From NCBI RefSeq assembly GCF_004919045.1, contig NZ_SWDW01000001.1, positions 310,001 through 374,000 on the forward strand: DNA of 64,000 bases. Reading direction: 5' to 3'. Positions 25,139 through 34,060 of the stretch are shown piece by piece (the first letter of the stretch is position 1; the number at the start of each line of letters is the position of its first letter). The notes beneath the pieces were generated by a model. That model was not told the DNA's origin. It saw only the letters and a program-made list of their open reading frames with translations, and did no database searches. This stretch comes from Sinomonas albida. Its GTDB lineage: Bacteria > Actinomycetota > Actinomycetes > Actinomycetales > Micrococcaceae. The translations under genes were made by a program, and so were the position numbers.

Positions 25139-25984
25139 GTGACTCTCGAAGCTGCTAGCACCGCACCGGCGTACGCTCCGAAGAATGGGGCGCTGCGCGT
25201 TGCCACGGTGAACGTCAACGGACTGCGCGCCGCGTGGCGCAAGGGGATGCCCGAGTGGCTCGAGTCGCGCGATGTCGACGTCCTGTGCATGCAGGAGGTG
25301 CGGGCACCTGACGAGGTCGTCGCTTCGCTCTTCGACGGCTGGCACATCCTCCACGCCGAGGCGGACGCGAAGGGCCGGGCGGGCGTCGCGATAGTCTCGC
25401 GCCTGGCGCCGGCGGCCACGCGCGTGGGCATCGGCCACGCCTACTTCGAGACGGCAGGCCGCTGGGTCGAGGCGGATTTCGCGGTCGACGGCGGGAAGCA
25501 GCTCACGGTCGTGAGCGCCTACGTGCATTCGGGCGAGGTCGACACCCCCAAGCAGGTCGACAAGTACCGCTTCCTCGACGAGATGGTCTTGCGCCTTCCG
25601 CAGCTGGCACAGCTGAGCGACTACGCGCTCGTTGTCGGCGACCTCAACGTGGGCCACACGCCGCTCGACATCCGCAACTGGAAAGCGAACCAGAAACGGG
25701 CCGGCTTCCTCCCCGAGGAGCGCGCCTACTTCGATCGCTTCTTCGGCGAGGAGATCGGCTGGAAGGACGTGCACCGCGAGCTGTCCGGCCAGATCGACGG
25801 GCCGTACACATGGTGGTCGCAGCGCGGCCGCGCCTTCGACAACGACGCGGGGTGGCGCATCGACTACCAGATCGCCACGCCCGGGCTCGCCGCGGTGGCG
25901 ACCAACGCCGTCGTCGACCGCGCCACGGCGTGGGACACGCGCTTCTCGGACCATGCGCCGCTCGTGATCGACTACAAGCTCTAG
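25139..25984 (+). CDS. xthA: Exodeoxyribonuclease III / AP endonuclease
   Basis: A 281-residue Mg-dependent nuclease of base-excision repair, cutting at abasic sites and trimming 3' ends. Family landmarks: TVNVNGLRAAW near the start, LCMQEVRAPDE with the catalytic Glu, VVGDLNVGHTPLDI with the Asp and Asn, WRIDYQIATPGL, and FSDHAPLVIDY with the catalytic Asp-His. The first roughly 18 residues are a variable extension. Start is the GTG at 25139, consistent with a leaderless transcript. trpS follows after 21 bp and may be co-transcribed. Confidence 0.95.
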   Translation: MTLEAASTAPAYAPKNGALRVATVNVNGLRAAWRKGMPEWLESRDVDVLCMQEVRAPDEVVASLFDGWHILHAEADAKGRAGVAIVSRLAPAATRVGIGHAYFETAGRWVEADFAVDGGKQLTVVSAYVHSGEVDTPKQVDKYRFLDEMVLRLPQLAQLSDYALVVGDLNVGHTPLDIRNWKANQKRAGFLPEERAYFDRFFGEEIGWKDVHRELSGQIDGPYTWWSQRGRAFDNDAGWRIDYQIATPGLAAVATNAVVDRATAWDTRFSDHAPLVIDYKL

Positions 25985-27061
<1,077 letters not shown>

Positions 27062-27065
27062 GGCA

Positions 27066-27653
27066 ATGACGGGTCAGGTCGAGGCGCAGGCTGCGCTGGA
27101 CGGACACGGGCCGCTGGTCGGCGTCATCCTGGGCTTCCCGGAGGACGTCGCGGCGGAGCTGCGCGCGTGGCGCGCGTCGTTCGGCGATCCCATGGCCCAC
27201 GTGATCCCTGCCCACATCACGCTCGTGACCACTACCGAGAGCGAGGACTGGGACGCGACGCTGAGCCACGTCCGGCACGTCGCATCCCGGCAGGCTCCCT
27301 TCCGCGTGACCGTCTCCGGCACGGGCTCCTTCCGTCCTGTGTCCGAGGTGGTGTACCTGAACGTCTCGGAGGGCTTCGACGAATGCGTGCGGCTCCATGG
27401 TGAGCTGCAGCGCGGGCCGCTCGAACGCGAGCTCCCGTTCCCCTACCACCCGCACGTGACGGTGGCCCACGACGTCGAGCCGCGTCGGCTCGACGCGGCC
27501 GAGCAGGCGCTGCGTGACTACAGCACCACTTTCACGGTGGATAGCATGGGCCTCTACGAGCACGATGCCGACGGCCTTTGGCAACTACGGGAAGAGCTGG
27601 ACTTTGGCGGAAACGCGACGAACCGGGACGACGACGAGGAACACCAAGCCTGA
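27066..27653 (+). CDS. 2'-5' RNA ligase-like (2H phosphoesterase) protein
   Basis: A 195-residue member of the 2H phosphoesterase superfamily, which hydrolyses cyclic phosphodiesters in RNA. The two catalytic HxTx motifs are present: HITL in VIPAHITLVTT and HVTV in FPYHPHVTVAHD. The second is followed by a typical helix and a beta strand TFTVDSMGLYE. The acidic tail (NRDDDEEHQA) is not conserved family sequence. It starts 4 bp after trpS, so it belongs to the same transcript, and its 3' end overlaps the probable start of the BrkB-like gene. The physiological substrate is unknown. Confidence 0.82.
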   Translation: MTGQVEAQAALDGHGPLVGVILGFPEDVAAELRAWRASFGDPMAHVIPAHITLVTTTESEDWDATLSHVRHVASRQAPFRVTVSGTGSFRPVSEVVYLNVSEGFDECVRLHGELQRGPLERELPFPYHPHVTVAHDVEPRRLDAAEQALRDYSTTFTVDSMGLYEHDADGLWQLREELDFGGNATNRDDDEEHQA

Positions 27654-29019
27654 GCAGCCGCTTCCGACGGAGCTGGCCAAGCTACGGGCGAACGTGTTCA
27701 AGGCTCGGCAGAACTACGGCAGGGCGAGGCTCGAGGGAGCGGGGCGGGTCAAGCTGGCCCTCGCGTTTGTTCAGGAGCTCCTCGCACGGCTCAACGCGTT
27801 CCGCCCCTTGCGCGCGTTCCAGCACTATTCGCTCCGGCACGGGCCCCTCCTGAGCGCGGGGATCGGCTTCAACATGTTCTTCTCGATCTTGGGCCTGCTC
27901 GCGACGGGCTTCTCGATCGCCGGTCTCGTGCTCGCCGGGCAGCCTGAACTCGTGGACCGTGTGGTGCGGAGCATCGCGCAGTCGGCGCCCGGGCTGCTCA
28001 AGGTCGACGGCCAGGAAGGACTCGCGGATCCGAAGGCCCTCCTCAATCCGTCCGGGCTCGGGATCACCGCGATCGTCGCGGCGGTCGTCACGGTCCTGAC
28101 CTCGCTCGGCTGGATCACGAGCCTCCGGGACGGGCTTCGCGGCATCGTCGACGCCCCGCGGCTGACGACGAATCCGCTCGTGCAGCGGCTCCGCGACGCA
28201 GGCACGCTCCTGCTCCTCGGCGTAGCGCTCGTGCTGACTTCGGGCATCAGCATCCTGTTCACCGCGGCGCTCGGCTTCATCGAGTCCGCCCTCCAGCTCG
28301 ATCCGGCCGTGGTCGCGCCGATCGGCTGGCTCATCGGCATCATCGTCCCGTTCCTGCTCAATTGGCTCACGGCCGTCATCATGTTCCGGCTCGCGGGCCG
28401 CCTGCACCTCACCCGGCGGGCCCTCGTCGAGGGGACGCTCATCGCTGGGATCGGGACCTCGATCTTGCAGCTGTTCAGCAGCCAGCTCCTCGCACGCGCC
28501 GGCGCGAACCCGCTCCTCGCCTCGTTCGCCATCATTGTGGGCCTGCTCATCTGGTTCAATCTCGTGAGCCAGGTCTATCTCGTCTCCGCCGCGTGGGCGG
28601 CGATCCGGGAGGCGGACACCGTGCCGCCGGGGCGCCGCCGTGGGGCGCCATTCGGCGCGGCCCGGCCTACGCCGCACGCGTCCCGCGCGCTTGCGCGCGC
28701 CCGGTCCCAGGCCGGCCCCGCCGGTCGCGCGTCCTCCGCCTCCGCCCGGGCGGAAGCTCCGCGGCCCGTCCACGCTGCGGCGTCGGTCCGGCCCCCGGCC
28801 CCTGTCCAGGCCCCCGAGGCGGGGGAGCCCGCGCGGGCACGGCATCAGGAGGACGACGACGGCGCGGCGCCACCCGCCGTCGTCCGCTCACCGCTGGCGG
28901 ACCCCGCCACCGCGGCCGAGGGCACGCTCAAGCGGCCGCGGAACCGTCGCCAGCGCGGGCCTTGGCCGCTCGAGATGCTGCGCGGCTTCGGCCCGCGGGG
29001 GGACCGGCAGAACGACTGA
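27604..29019 (+). CDS. YihY/BrkB family membrane protein
   Basis: A polytopic inner-membrane protein of the YihY/virulence factor BrkB family. Around six helices lie between about residues 80 and 330, including LLSAGIGFNMFFSILGLLA and ASFAIIVGLLIWFNLVSQVY. A long, low-complexity Ala/Pro/Arg-rich cytoplasmic tail of about 130 residues follows and ends basic (RPRNRRQRGPWP). The start is uncertain: I use TTG 27604, but ATG 27565, GTG 27514 and GTG 27694 are in frame. Family members are not ribonucleases despite the old 'RNase BN' label; the function is unknown. Confidence 0.8.
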   Translation: MAETRRTGTTTRNTKPEQPLPTELAKLRANVFKARQNYGRARLEGAGRVKLALAFVQELLARLNAFRPLRAFQHYSLRHGPLLSAGIGFNMFFSILGLLATGFSIAGLVLAGQPELVDRVVRSIAQSAPGLLKVDGQEGLADPKALLNPSGLGITAIVAAVVTVLTSLGWITSLRDGLRGIVDAPRLTTNPLVQRLRDAGTLLLLGVALVLTSGISILFTAALGFIESALQLDPAVVAPIGWLIGIIVPFLLNWLTAVIMFRLAGRLHLTRRALVEGTLIAGIGTSILQLFSSQLLARAGANPLLASFAIIVGLLIWFNLVSQVYLVSAAWAAIREADTVPPGRRRGAPFGAARPTPHASRALARARSQAGPAGRASSASARAEAPRPVHAAASVRPPAPVQAPEAGEPARARHQEDDDGAAPPAVVRSPLADPATAAEGTLKRPRNRRQRGPWPLEMLRGFGPRGDRQND

Positions 29020-29050
29020 GGGCGTCGCTGCGGTTCGCAGCGACGCCCTC
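29018..29050. terminator. Strong bidirectional terminator hairpin
   Basis: A perfect 15-bp stem GAGGGCGTCGCTGCG (29018-29032) with 29036-29050 and a 3-nt loop lies between the convergent BrkB-like and sdhB genes. It starts at the BrkB stop codon. Confidence 0.8.
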
Positions 29051-29063
29051 GGCGGGAACTCAG

Positions 29064-29108
29064 CCGGTCAGAACTGGGCCGGTCAGAACTGGGCCGGTCA
29101 GAACTGGC
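29064..29108. repeat. Three 15-bp tandem repeats spanning the end of sdhB
   Basis: CCGGTCAGAACTGGG occurs three times in a row (last base differs in copy 3). The third copy holds the final Gln-Phe codons and stop of sdhB. The two copies downstream repeat a CAG-TTC-TGA, so duplicated ends lie past the true stop. Confidence 0.85.
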
Positions 29109-29880
29109 GGGCCAGGATGGCCTGCTTGACCTCGGAGATCGCCTTCGTCACCTGGATGCCGCGCGGGCAGGCCTCGGTGCAGTTGAAGACCGTGCGGCAG
29201 CGCCACACGCCCTCCTTGTCGTTGAGGATCTCGAGGCGCATGTCCCCGGCGTCGTCACGCGAGTCGAAGATGAAGCGGTGCGCGTTCACGATCGCCGCGG
29301 GGCCGAAGTACTGCCCGTCGGTCCAGAAGACTGGGCACGAGGACGTGCACGCGGCGCACAGGATGCACTTCGTGGTGTCGTCGAACCGCTCGCGGTCCTC
29401 GGCCGACTGGAGGCGCTCCTTCGTCGGCGCGTGGCCCTTCGAGATGAGGAACGGCATGATCTCGCGGTAGGACTGGAAGAACGGCTCCATGTCCACGATC
29501 AGGTCCTTCTCCACCGGAAGGCCCTTGATGGGCTCGACCGTGATGGGCTTGGACGTGTCGAGGTCCTTGAGGAGCGTCTTGCAGGCGAGGCGGTTGCGGC
29601 CGTTGATGCGCATGGCATCGGAGCCGCACACGCCGTGCGCGCACGAACGGCGGAACGAGAGCGAGCCGTCGAGTTCCCACTTCACCTTGTGGAGCGCGTC
29701 GAGGACACGGTCCGTGCCGTACATCGTGAGCTGGTACTCGTCCCAGTGCGACTCCTCCGAGACCTCCGGGTTGTACCGGCGGACGCGGAGCGTGATGTCG
29801 AACGTGGGGATTTCGCCCCCGCCGCCAACGCTCGCGGGCAGCTCGACCTTGGATGCGGGCTCTACAGTTGACGCGCTCAT
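29098..29880 (-). CDS. sdhB: Succinate dehydrogenase iron-sulfur subunit
   Basis: A 260-residue subunit carrying electrons from the flavoprotein to the membrane anchor in the TCA cycle and respiratory chain. The [2Fe-2S] ligands are in RRSCAHGVCGSDAM and RLACKTLL, the [4Fe-4S] set in CILCAACTSSCPVFW, and the [3Fe-4S] set in CRTVFNCTEACPRGI. The N-terminal 25 residues are a variable extension. The ATG at 29880 shares a base with the sdhA stop. It is the last gene of the sdhCDAB operon. Confidence 0.98.
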   Translation of the reverse strand: MSASTVEPASKVELPASVGGGGEIPTFDITLRVRRYNPEVSEESHWDEYQLTMYGTDRVLDALHKVKWELDGSLSFRRSCAHGVCGSDAMRINGRNRLACKTLLKDLDTSKPITVEPIKGLPVEKDLIVDMEPFFQSYREIMPFLISKGHAPTKERLQSAEDRERFDDTTKCILCAACTSSCPVFWTDGQYFGPAAIVNAHRFIFDSRDDAGDMRLEILNDKEGVWRCRTVFNCTEACPRGIQVTKAISEVKQAILARQF

Positions 29881-31667
29881 CAGTACTTACGCTCCATCGG
29901 CTCGTAGCGGGTGAAGGCGACCGGCTTCGTCCCGAAGCGGAGGCCCTTGATGCCCTCGGTCTCTGCGGCGTCGTCCTTGTAGAGCATGGTGTGCTTCATC
30001 CAGTTGGCGTCGTCGCGGTTGGGGAAGTCCTCGCGGTAGTGGCCGCCGCGGGACTCCTTGCGGTGCAGGGCCGCAACCGTCATGACCTGGGCGAGGTCCA
30101 GGAGGAAGCCGAGCTCGACGGCCTCGAGGAGATCCAGGTTGAAGCGCTTGCCCTTGTCCTGGATGCTGATGTTCCGGTACCGCTCGCGCAGGGCCTCGAT
30201 GTCGGAGAGGGCCTTCGCGATGGAGTCCGCGGTGCGGAACACCTGCATGTTCGTGTCCATGGTCTCCTGCAGGTCCGCGCGGATCGACGCGATGCGCTCG
30301 GTGCCCGAGGCGTTGCGGACCGAGTCGAGCAGAGCGATCGTCTCATTCGCCGGGTTCTCCGGGAGCTCGACGTAGTCAGCCGTCTTCGCGTACTCGGCGG
30401 CGTTGATGCCCGAGCGCTTGCCGAACACGTTGATGTCGAGCAGCGAGTTCGTGCCGAGGCGGTTCGAGCCGTGGACGGACACGCACGCGACCTCGCCGGC
30501 CGCGTACAGGCCAGGGATGATCGTGTCGTTGTCCTGGAGGACCTCGCCCTTGATGTTCGTCGGCACGCCGCCCATCGCGTAGTGCGCGGTCGGGTAGACC
30601 GGGACAGGCTCCGTGTACGGCTCGACGCCGAGGTAGGTGCGCGCGAACTCCGTGATGTCCGGGAGCTTCGCGTCGATGTGTGCCGGCTCGAGGTGCGTGA
30701 GGTCCAGGAGGACGTAGTCCTTGTTCGGGCCGGCACCGCGGCCCTCGCGGACCTCGTTGGCCATCGAGCGGGCCACGATGTCACGCGGGGCGAGGTCCTT
30801 GATGGTCGGCGCGTAGCGCTCCATGAAGCGCTCGCCCTCCGAGTTGCGCAGGATCGCGCCCTCGCCGCGGGCCGCCTCCGAGAGGAGGATGCCGAGGCCG
30901 GCGAGTCCGGTCGGGTGGAACTGGAAGAACTCCATGTCCTCGAGCGGGATGCCGCGTCGGAAGGCGATGCCCATGCCGTCGCCGGTGAGTGTGTGGGCGT
31001 TCGAGGTCGTCTTGAAGACCTTGCCCGCACCGCCCGTTGCGAAGATGACGGCCTTGGCCTGGAAGACGTGGAGCTCGCCGGAGGCGAGGTCGTAGCTGAC
31101 CACACCGGCCACGCGCTTCTGCTTGTACGCCGTGCCGTCCTCGCGGACCGCGTCCTCCTCGACGATGAGGAGGTCGAGCACGTAGTACTCGTTGTAGAAC
31201 TCGACGTTGTGCTTGACGCAGTTTTGGTAGAGCGTCTGCAGGATCATGTGGCCCGTGCGGTCCGCGGCGTAGCACGCGCGGCGCACCGGCGCCTTGCCGT
31301 GGTCGCGGGTGTGGCCGCCGAAGCGACGCTGGTCGATCCGTCCCTCAGGCGTGCGGTTGAACGGGAGGCCCATCTTCTCGAGGTCGAGGACCGCGTCGAT
31401 CGCCTCCTTCGCCATGACCTCGGCAGCGTCCTGGTCGACGAGGTAGTCGCCGCCCTTGACCGTGTCGAAGGTGTGCCACTCCCAGTTGTCCTCCTCGACG
31501 TTCGCGAGGGCGGCGCACATGCCGCCCTGGGCCGCGCCGGTGTGGGATCGGGTGGGATACAGCTTGGTCAGCACGGCGGTGCGCGCGCGCTGGCCGGACT
31601 CGATGGCCGCGCGCATCCCGGCGCCGCCGGCGCCGACGATCACCACGTCATACTTGTGGACCTGCAT
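29880..31667 (-). CDS. sdhA: Succinate dehydrogenase flavoprotein subunit
   Basis: A 595-residue catalytic subunit oxidising succinate to fumarate. The FAD motif VVIVGAGGAGMRAA opens the chain, the histidine for covalent FAD lies in SHTGAAQGGM, and GGHTRDHGKAPVRRACYAAD and HPTGLAGLGIL are active-site stretches. The C-terminal GGHYREDFPNRDD is typical of SdhA. The start is ATG 31667, 69 bp after sdhD. Gene order sdhC, sdhD, sdhA, sdhB is the standard actinobacterial one. Confidence 0.98.
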   Translation of the reverse strand: MQVHKYDVVIVGAGGAGMRAAIESGQRARTAVLTKLYPTRSHTGAAQGGMCAALANVEEDNWEWHTFDTVKGGDYLVDQDAAEVMAKEAIDAVLDLEKMGLPFNRTPEGRIDQRRFGGHTRDHGKAPVRRACYAADRTGHMILQTLYQNCVKHNVEFYNEYYVLDLLIVEEDAVREDGTAYKQKRVAGVVSYDLASGELHVFQAKAVIFATGGAGKVFKTTSNAHTLTGDGMGIAFRRGIPLEDMEFFQFHPTGLAGLGILLSEAARGEGAILRNSEGERFMERYAPTIKDLAPRDIVARSMANEVREGRGAGPNKDYVLLDLTHLEPAHIDAKLPDITEFARTYLGVEPYTEPVPVYPTAHYAMGGVPTNIKGEVLQDNDTIIPGLYAAGEVACVSVHGSNRLGTNSLLDINVFGKRSGINAAEYAKTADYVELPENPANETIALLDSVRNASGTERIASIRADLQETMDTNMQVFRTADSIAKALSDIEALRERYRNISIQDKGKRFNLDLLEAVELGFLLDLAQVMTVAALHRKESRGGHYREDFPNRDDANWMKHTMLYKDDAAETEGIKGLRFGTKPVAFTRYEPMERKY

Positions 31668-31736
31668 ACTGGATGCTTCTCTCTCTCGCGCGAGTCTGCG
31701 GCGCCGGCGTTCGGCGGGCGCCGCCTGGACTGTCTG

Positions 31737-32216
31737 CTACGGCTTGGGGCAGAAGGAGCCTGGGAGCGGAACTCCGTTGACGGTGGGGCACGGGTTGAAC
31801 GTGAAGATCACGAGCGTGCCGAGGATGACGATCGCGATCGCCGCCGCGTAGAGGACCACGAGGAGCCAGAAGCGCACACCGTCGCGCTCGGCGTAGTCGT
31901 TGACGATGGTCCGCACGCCGTTCGTGCCGTGGAGCATGGCGAGCCAGAGCATCGCGAGGTCCCACCACTGCCAGAACGGGCTCGCCCACTTGCCGGCAAC
32001 GAAGCCGAAGTCGATCGCGTGGACGCCGTCGCCGAGCATGAGGTTGACGAAGAGGTGGCCGAAGATGAGGACCACAAGGACGATGCCGGAGAGGCGCATG
32101 AAGAGCCACGCGGCCATCTCGAAGCCGCCCTTCGCACCTCCGCCGTGGCGGTTGTACTTCGGGGCGATGCGCCCCGTCTCCGACGTGCTGCGGGGGAACC
32201 GGATATCGGTGCTCAT
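31737..32216 (-). CDS. sdhD: Succinate dehydrogenase membrane anchor subunit
   Basis: A 159-residue membrane anchor with three helices: GIVLVVLIFGHLFVNLM with a heme-ligand-type His, MLWLAMLHGTNGVRTIVNDY, and FWLLVVLYAAAIAIVILGTL. The HGTNGVRTI motif is characteristic. I use ATG 32216 (MSTDIRFP) two bases after the sdhC stop; the in-frame upstream extension to 32279 overlaps sdhC and is rejected. The C-terminus ends with an exported-side tail containing two Cys. Confidence 0.92.
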   Translation of the reverse strand: MSTDIRFPRSTSETGRIAPKYNRHGGGAKGGFEMAAWLFMRLSGIVLVVLIFGHLFVNLMLGDGVHAIDFGFVAGKWASPFWQWWDLAMLWLAMLHGTNGVRTIVNDYAERDGVRFWLLVVLYAAAIAIVILGTLVIFTFNPCPTVNGVPLPGSFCPKP

Positions 32217-32218
32217 GC

Positions 32219-32596
32219 TCAGCCTCCGAACACGATCGAGAGTTGGCGGATGGCAAACGCAACAAACACGACGAACCACACGCCGAGGACCGTCCAGAGC
32301 ATCTGCCGCTGGTACTTCGGGCCGTTCTTCCAGAAGTCGACGGCGATGATGCGGAGGCCGTTGAACGCGTGGAAGAGGATCGCCGCGACGAGCGCGGTCT
32401 CGCCGAGGCCCATGATCGGGTTCTTGTACTCGCCGATCACGGCGTTGTAGGCGTCAGGGGACACACGCACCAATGAGGTGTCCAGCACATGCACCAACAA
32501 GAAGAAGAAGATCACGACCCCGGTAATCCGGTGACCGACCCATGACCACATGCCTTCACGGCCGCGGTACAGGGTGCCAGCTGGTTTTGTCGGCAC
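32219..32596 (-). CDS. sdhC: Succinate dehydrogenase cytochrome b subunit
   Basis: A 125-residue membrane subunit with three helices. The family motif HRITGVVIFFFLLVHVLD gives a quinone-site Arg and a heme-ligand His, and FHAFNGLRIIAVDF follows. The start is GTG 32596 with GGGAGG upstream. As first gene of sdhCDAB it sits 114 bp downstream of a well-formed promoter. Together with SdhD it binds heme b and menaquinone. Confidence 0.95.
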   Translation of the reverse strand: MPTKPAGTLYRGREGMWSWVGHRITGVVIFFFLLVHVLDTSLVRVSPDAYNAVIGEYKNPIMGLGETALVAAILFHAFNGLRIIAVDFWKNGPKYQRQMLWTVLGVWFVVFVAFAIRQLSIVFGG

Positions 32597-32703
32597 TGAT
32601 AAACCTCCCTGCGAGCACCGATGCCGGCGCTCGCCGGGAAGGCGAGGGCACCGATGCAGAAGGCGTCCGTCTCTTCTGGCGGACGCGTACTCTGTCGAGC
32701 TCC

Positions 32704-32738
32704 AGCCTAAATCTAGGCTTCGCTCACAGCTTATTCAA
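32704..32738 (-). promoter_or_regulatory. Promoter of the sdhCDAB operon
   Basis: On the minus strand TTGAAT (32733-32738) and TAGATT (32710-32715) are 17 bp apart. The -10 lies inside a perfect inverted repeat AGCCTA-AATC-TAGGCT (32704-32719), and GTGAGC occurs twice around the -35. A regulator or an RNA hairpin could act there. The leader to sdhC is about 107 nt. Confidence 0.6.
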
Positions 32739-32830
32739 TTTGCTCACGGTCGCCGGGCAGGCTGAGTGGCGATTATCACAGGCGCCACCGAGGCGCCAGT
32801 GGCGCTCGCGCTGAGAGATCGGCGCTCCAC

Positions 32831-32836
32831 TAGAGT
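32831..32836 (+). promoter_or_regulatory. -10 box TAGAGT of manC
   Basis: TAGAGT begins 13 bp before the ATG at 32844. AGGGG between the two could serve as a very close ribosome site if transcription starts earlier. Confidence 0.45.
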
Positions 32837-32843
32837 AGGGGCG

Positions 32844-33998
32844 ATGAGCACTCATTCTGCGCCCGTTCCAGCGGCGACGAACCGCGACGACCTCGCGCGG
32901 TTCGTCGCGGTGATCCCCGCCGGCGGGGTCGGCACGAGGCTGTGGCCCCTTTCGCGTGCGGCCGCGCCGAAGTTCCTCCATGACCTCACGGGCTCGGGCA
33001 GCACGCTCATCCGGGCCACCTATGACAGGCTCACGCCGCTCGCAGGCGGGCGGTTCCTCGTCGTGACGGGCGAGGCGCACCGTGCCGCGGTGTGCGTCCA
33101 GATCCCGGAGCTGGACTCCGCGGATCTCGTGCTCGAGAGCGAGCCGAAGGATTCGGGCGCGGCGATCGGCCTCGCCGCCGCGATCCTGCACCGGCGCGAT
33201 CCCGCGACCATCATGGGTTCGTTCGCCGCGGACCAGGTCATCAGCCCGGACTCCGTTTTCCAGGCGGCCGTCCTCGAGGCCATCCACACGGCCGCCTCGG
33301 GGGAGCGCGGCAAGATCGTGACCATCGGGATCGAGCCCACCCACCCGTCGACGGGCTTCGGCTACATCCGGGGCGGCGACGCGCTCGACGTCGACGGCGC
33401 ACCGAGCGCGCGCGAGGTCGTCGAATTCGTCGAGAAGCCGAGCCTCGAGGTTGCGGAGAAGTACCTCGCGTCGGGCGAATACCTCTGGAACGCGGGCATG
33501 TTCGTTGCCCCCGTCTCGCTCATGCTCGAGCACCTCGAGGCGAACCAGCCCGAGCTGTACGCGGGCCTCGTGGAGATCGCCGCGGCCTGGGACACCCCGG
33601 AGCGCGACGCGGTGACCGCCAGAGTCTGGCCCACGCTCCCGAAGATCGCGATCGACTACGCGGTCGCCGAGCCGGCAGCGGCGGCCGGGGACGTCGCCGT
33701 CGTCCCCGGTGCGTTCCGCTGGGACGATGTCGGTGACTTCGCCGCGATCGGCCGCCTCAACAGCGCCCGCGAGGTCGACGCCGTCACGGTGCTCGGCGAG
33801 GGGGCCCGCGTGTTCACCGAGGACGCGAGCGGGATCGTCGTCTCCGACACGAAGCGGGTCATCGCGCTCATCGGCATCGAGGATGTCGTGATCGTCGACA
33901 CTCCGGACGCGCTGCTCGTGACCACGAAGGAGCACGCGCAGAAGGTCAAGGGGGCCGTCGCCGCCCTCAAGGCGAGCGGCGACACGGACGTCCTCTGA
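32844..33998 (+). CDS. manC: Mannose-1-phosphate guanylyltransferase
   Basis: A 384-residue nucleotidyltransferase making GDP-mannose from mannose-1-phosphate and GTP for mannosylated lipids, glycans and proteins. The signature VIPAGGVGTRLWPLSRAAAPKFL region is at residues 22-44. SFAADQVI binds metal, and FVEKPSLEVAEKY is the second substrate motif. The C-terminal left-handed helix region is short, as in single-domain ManC. The gene is divergent from sdh, and no other mannose gene is near it. Upstream in-frame codons from 32766 are excluded because the -10 box lies between. Confidence 0.92.
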   Translation: MSTHSAPVPAATNRDDLARFVAVIPAGGVGTRLWPLSRAAAPKFLHDLTGSGSTLIRATYDRLTPLAGGRFLVVTGEAHRAAVCVQIPELDSADLVLESEPKDSGAAIGLAAAILHRRDPATIMGSFAADQVISPDSVFQAAVLEAIHTAASGERGKIVTIGIEPTHPSTGFGYIRGGDALDVDGAPSAREVVEFVEKPSLEVAEKYLASGEYLWNAGMFVAPVSLMLEHLEANQPELYAGLVEIAAAWDTPERDAVTARVWPTLPKIAIDYAVAEPAAAAGDVAVVPGAFRWDDVGDFAAIGRLNSAREVDAVTVLGEGARVFTEDASGIVVSDTKRVIALIGIEDVVIVDTPDALLVTTKEHAQKVKGAVAALKASGDTDVL

Positions 33999-34017
33999 GC
34001 CTCCTGTAACGCGACGA

Positions 34018-34036
34018 CCCGGTAAACGTCCGGTAA
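34018..34036. promoter_or_regulatory. CCGGTAAA direct repeats before the amidohydrolase gene
   Basis: CCGGTAAA occurs twice with an 11-bp period, about one helical turn, ending some 13 bp before the -10 box. It could be an operator or an activator site. No regulator is suggested by the neighbours. Confidence 0.35.
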
Positions 34037-34048
34037 AACCCGTGGCGT

Positions 34049-34054
34049 TAGAGT
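34049..34054 (+). promoter_or_regulatory. -10 box TAGAGT, leaderless start predicted
   Basis: TAGAGT begins exactly 12 bp before the GTG at 34061, with no ribosome site between. Confidence 0.55.
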
Positions 34055-34060
34055 GAACGC

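Noticed and set aside
27514-29019. YihY/BrkB-like protein as ribonuclease BN
   Set aside because: The membrane family was once mislabelled as RNase BN; no nuclease motif is present.
29853-32450. Plus-strand open frame of 865 codons opposite sdhA, sdhB and sdhD
   Set aside because: It is a shadow of the sdh genes with no ribosome site or recognisable domain.
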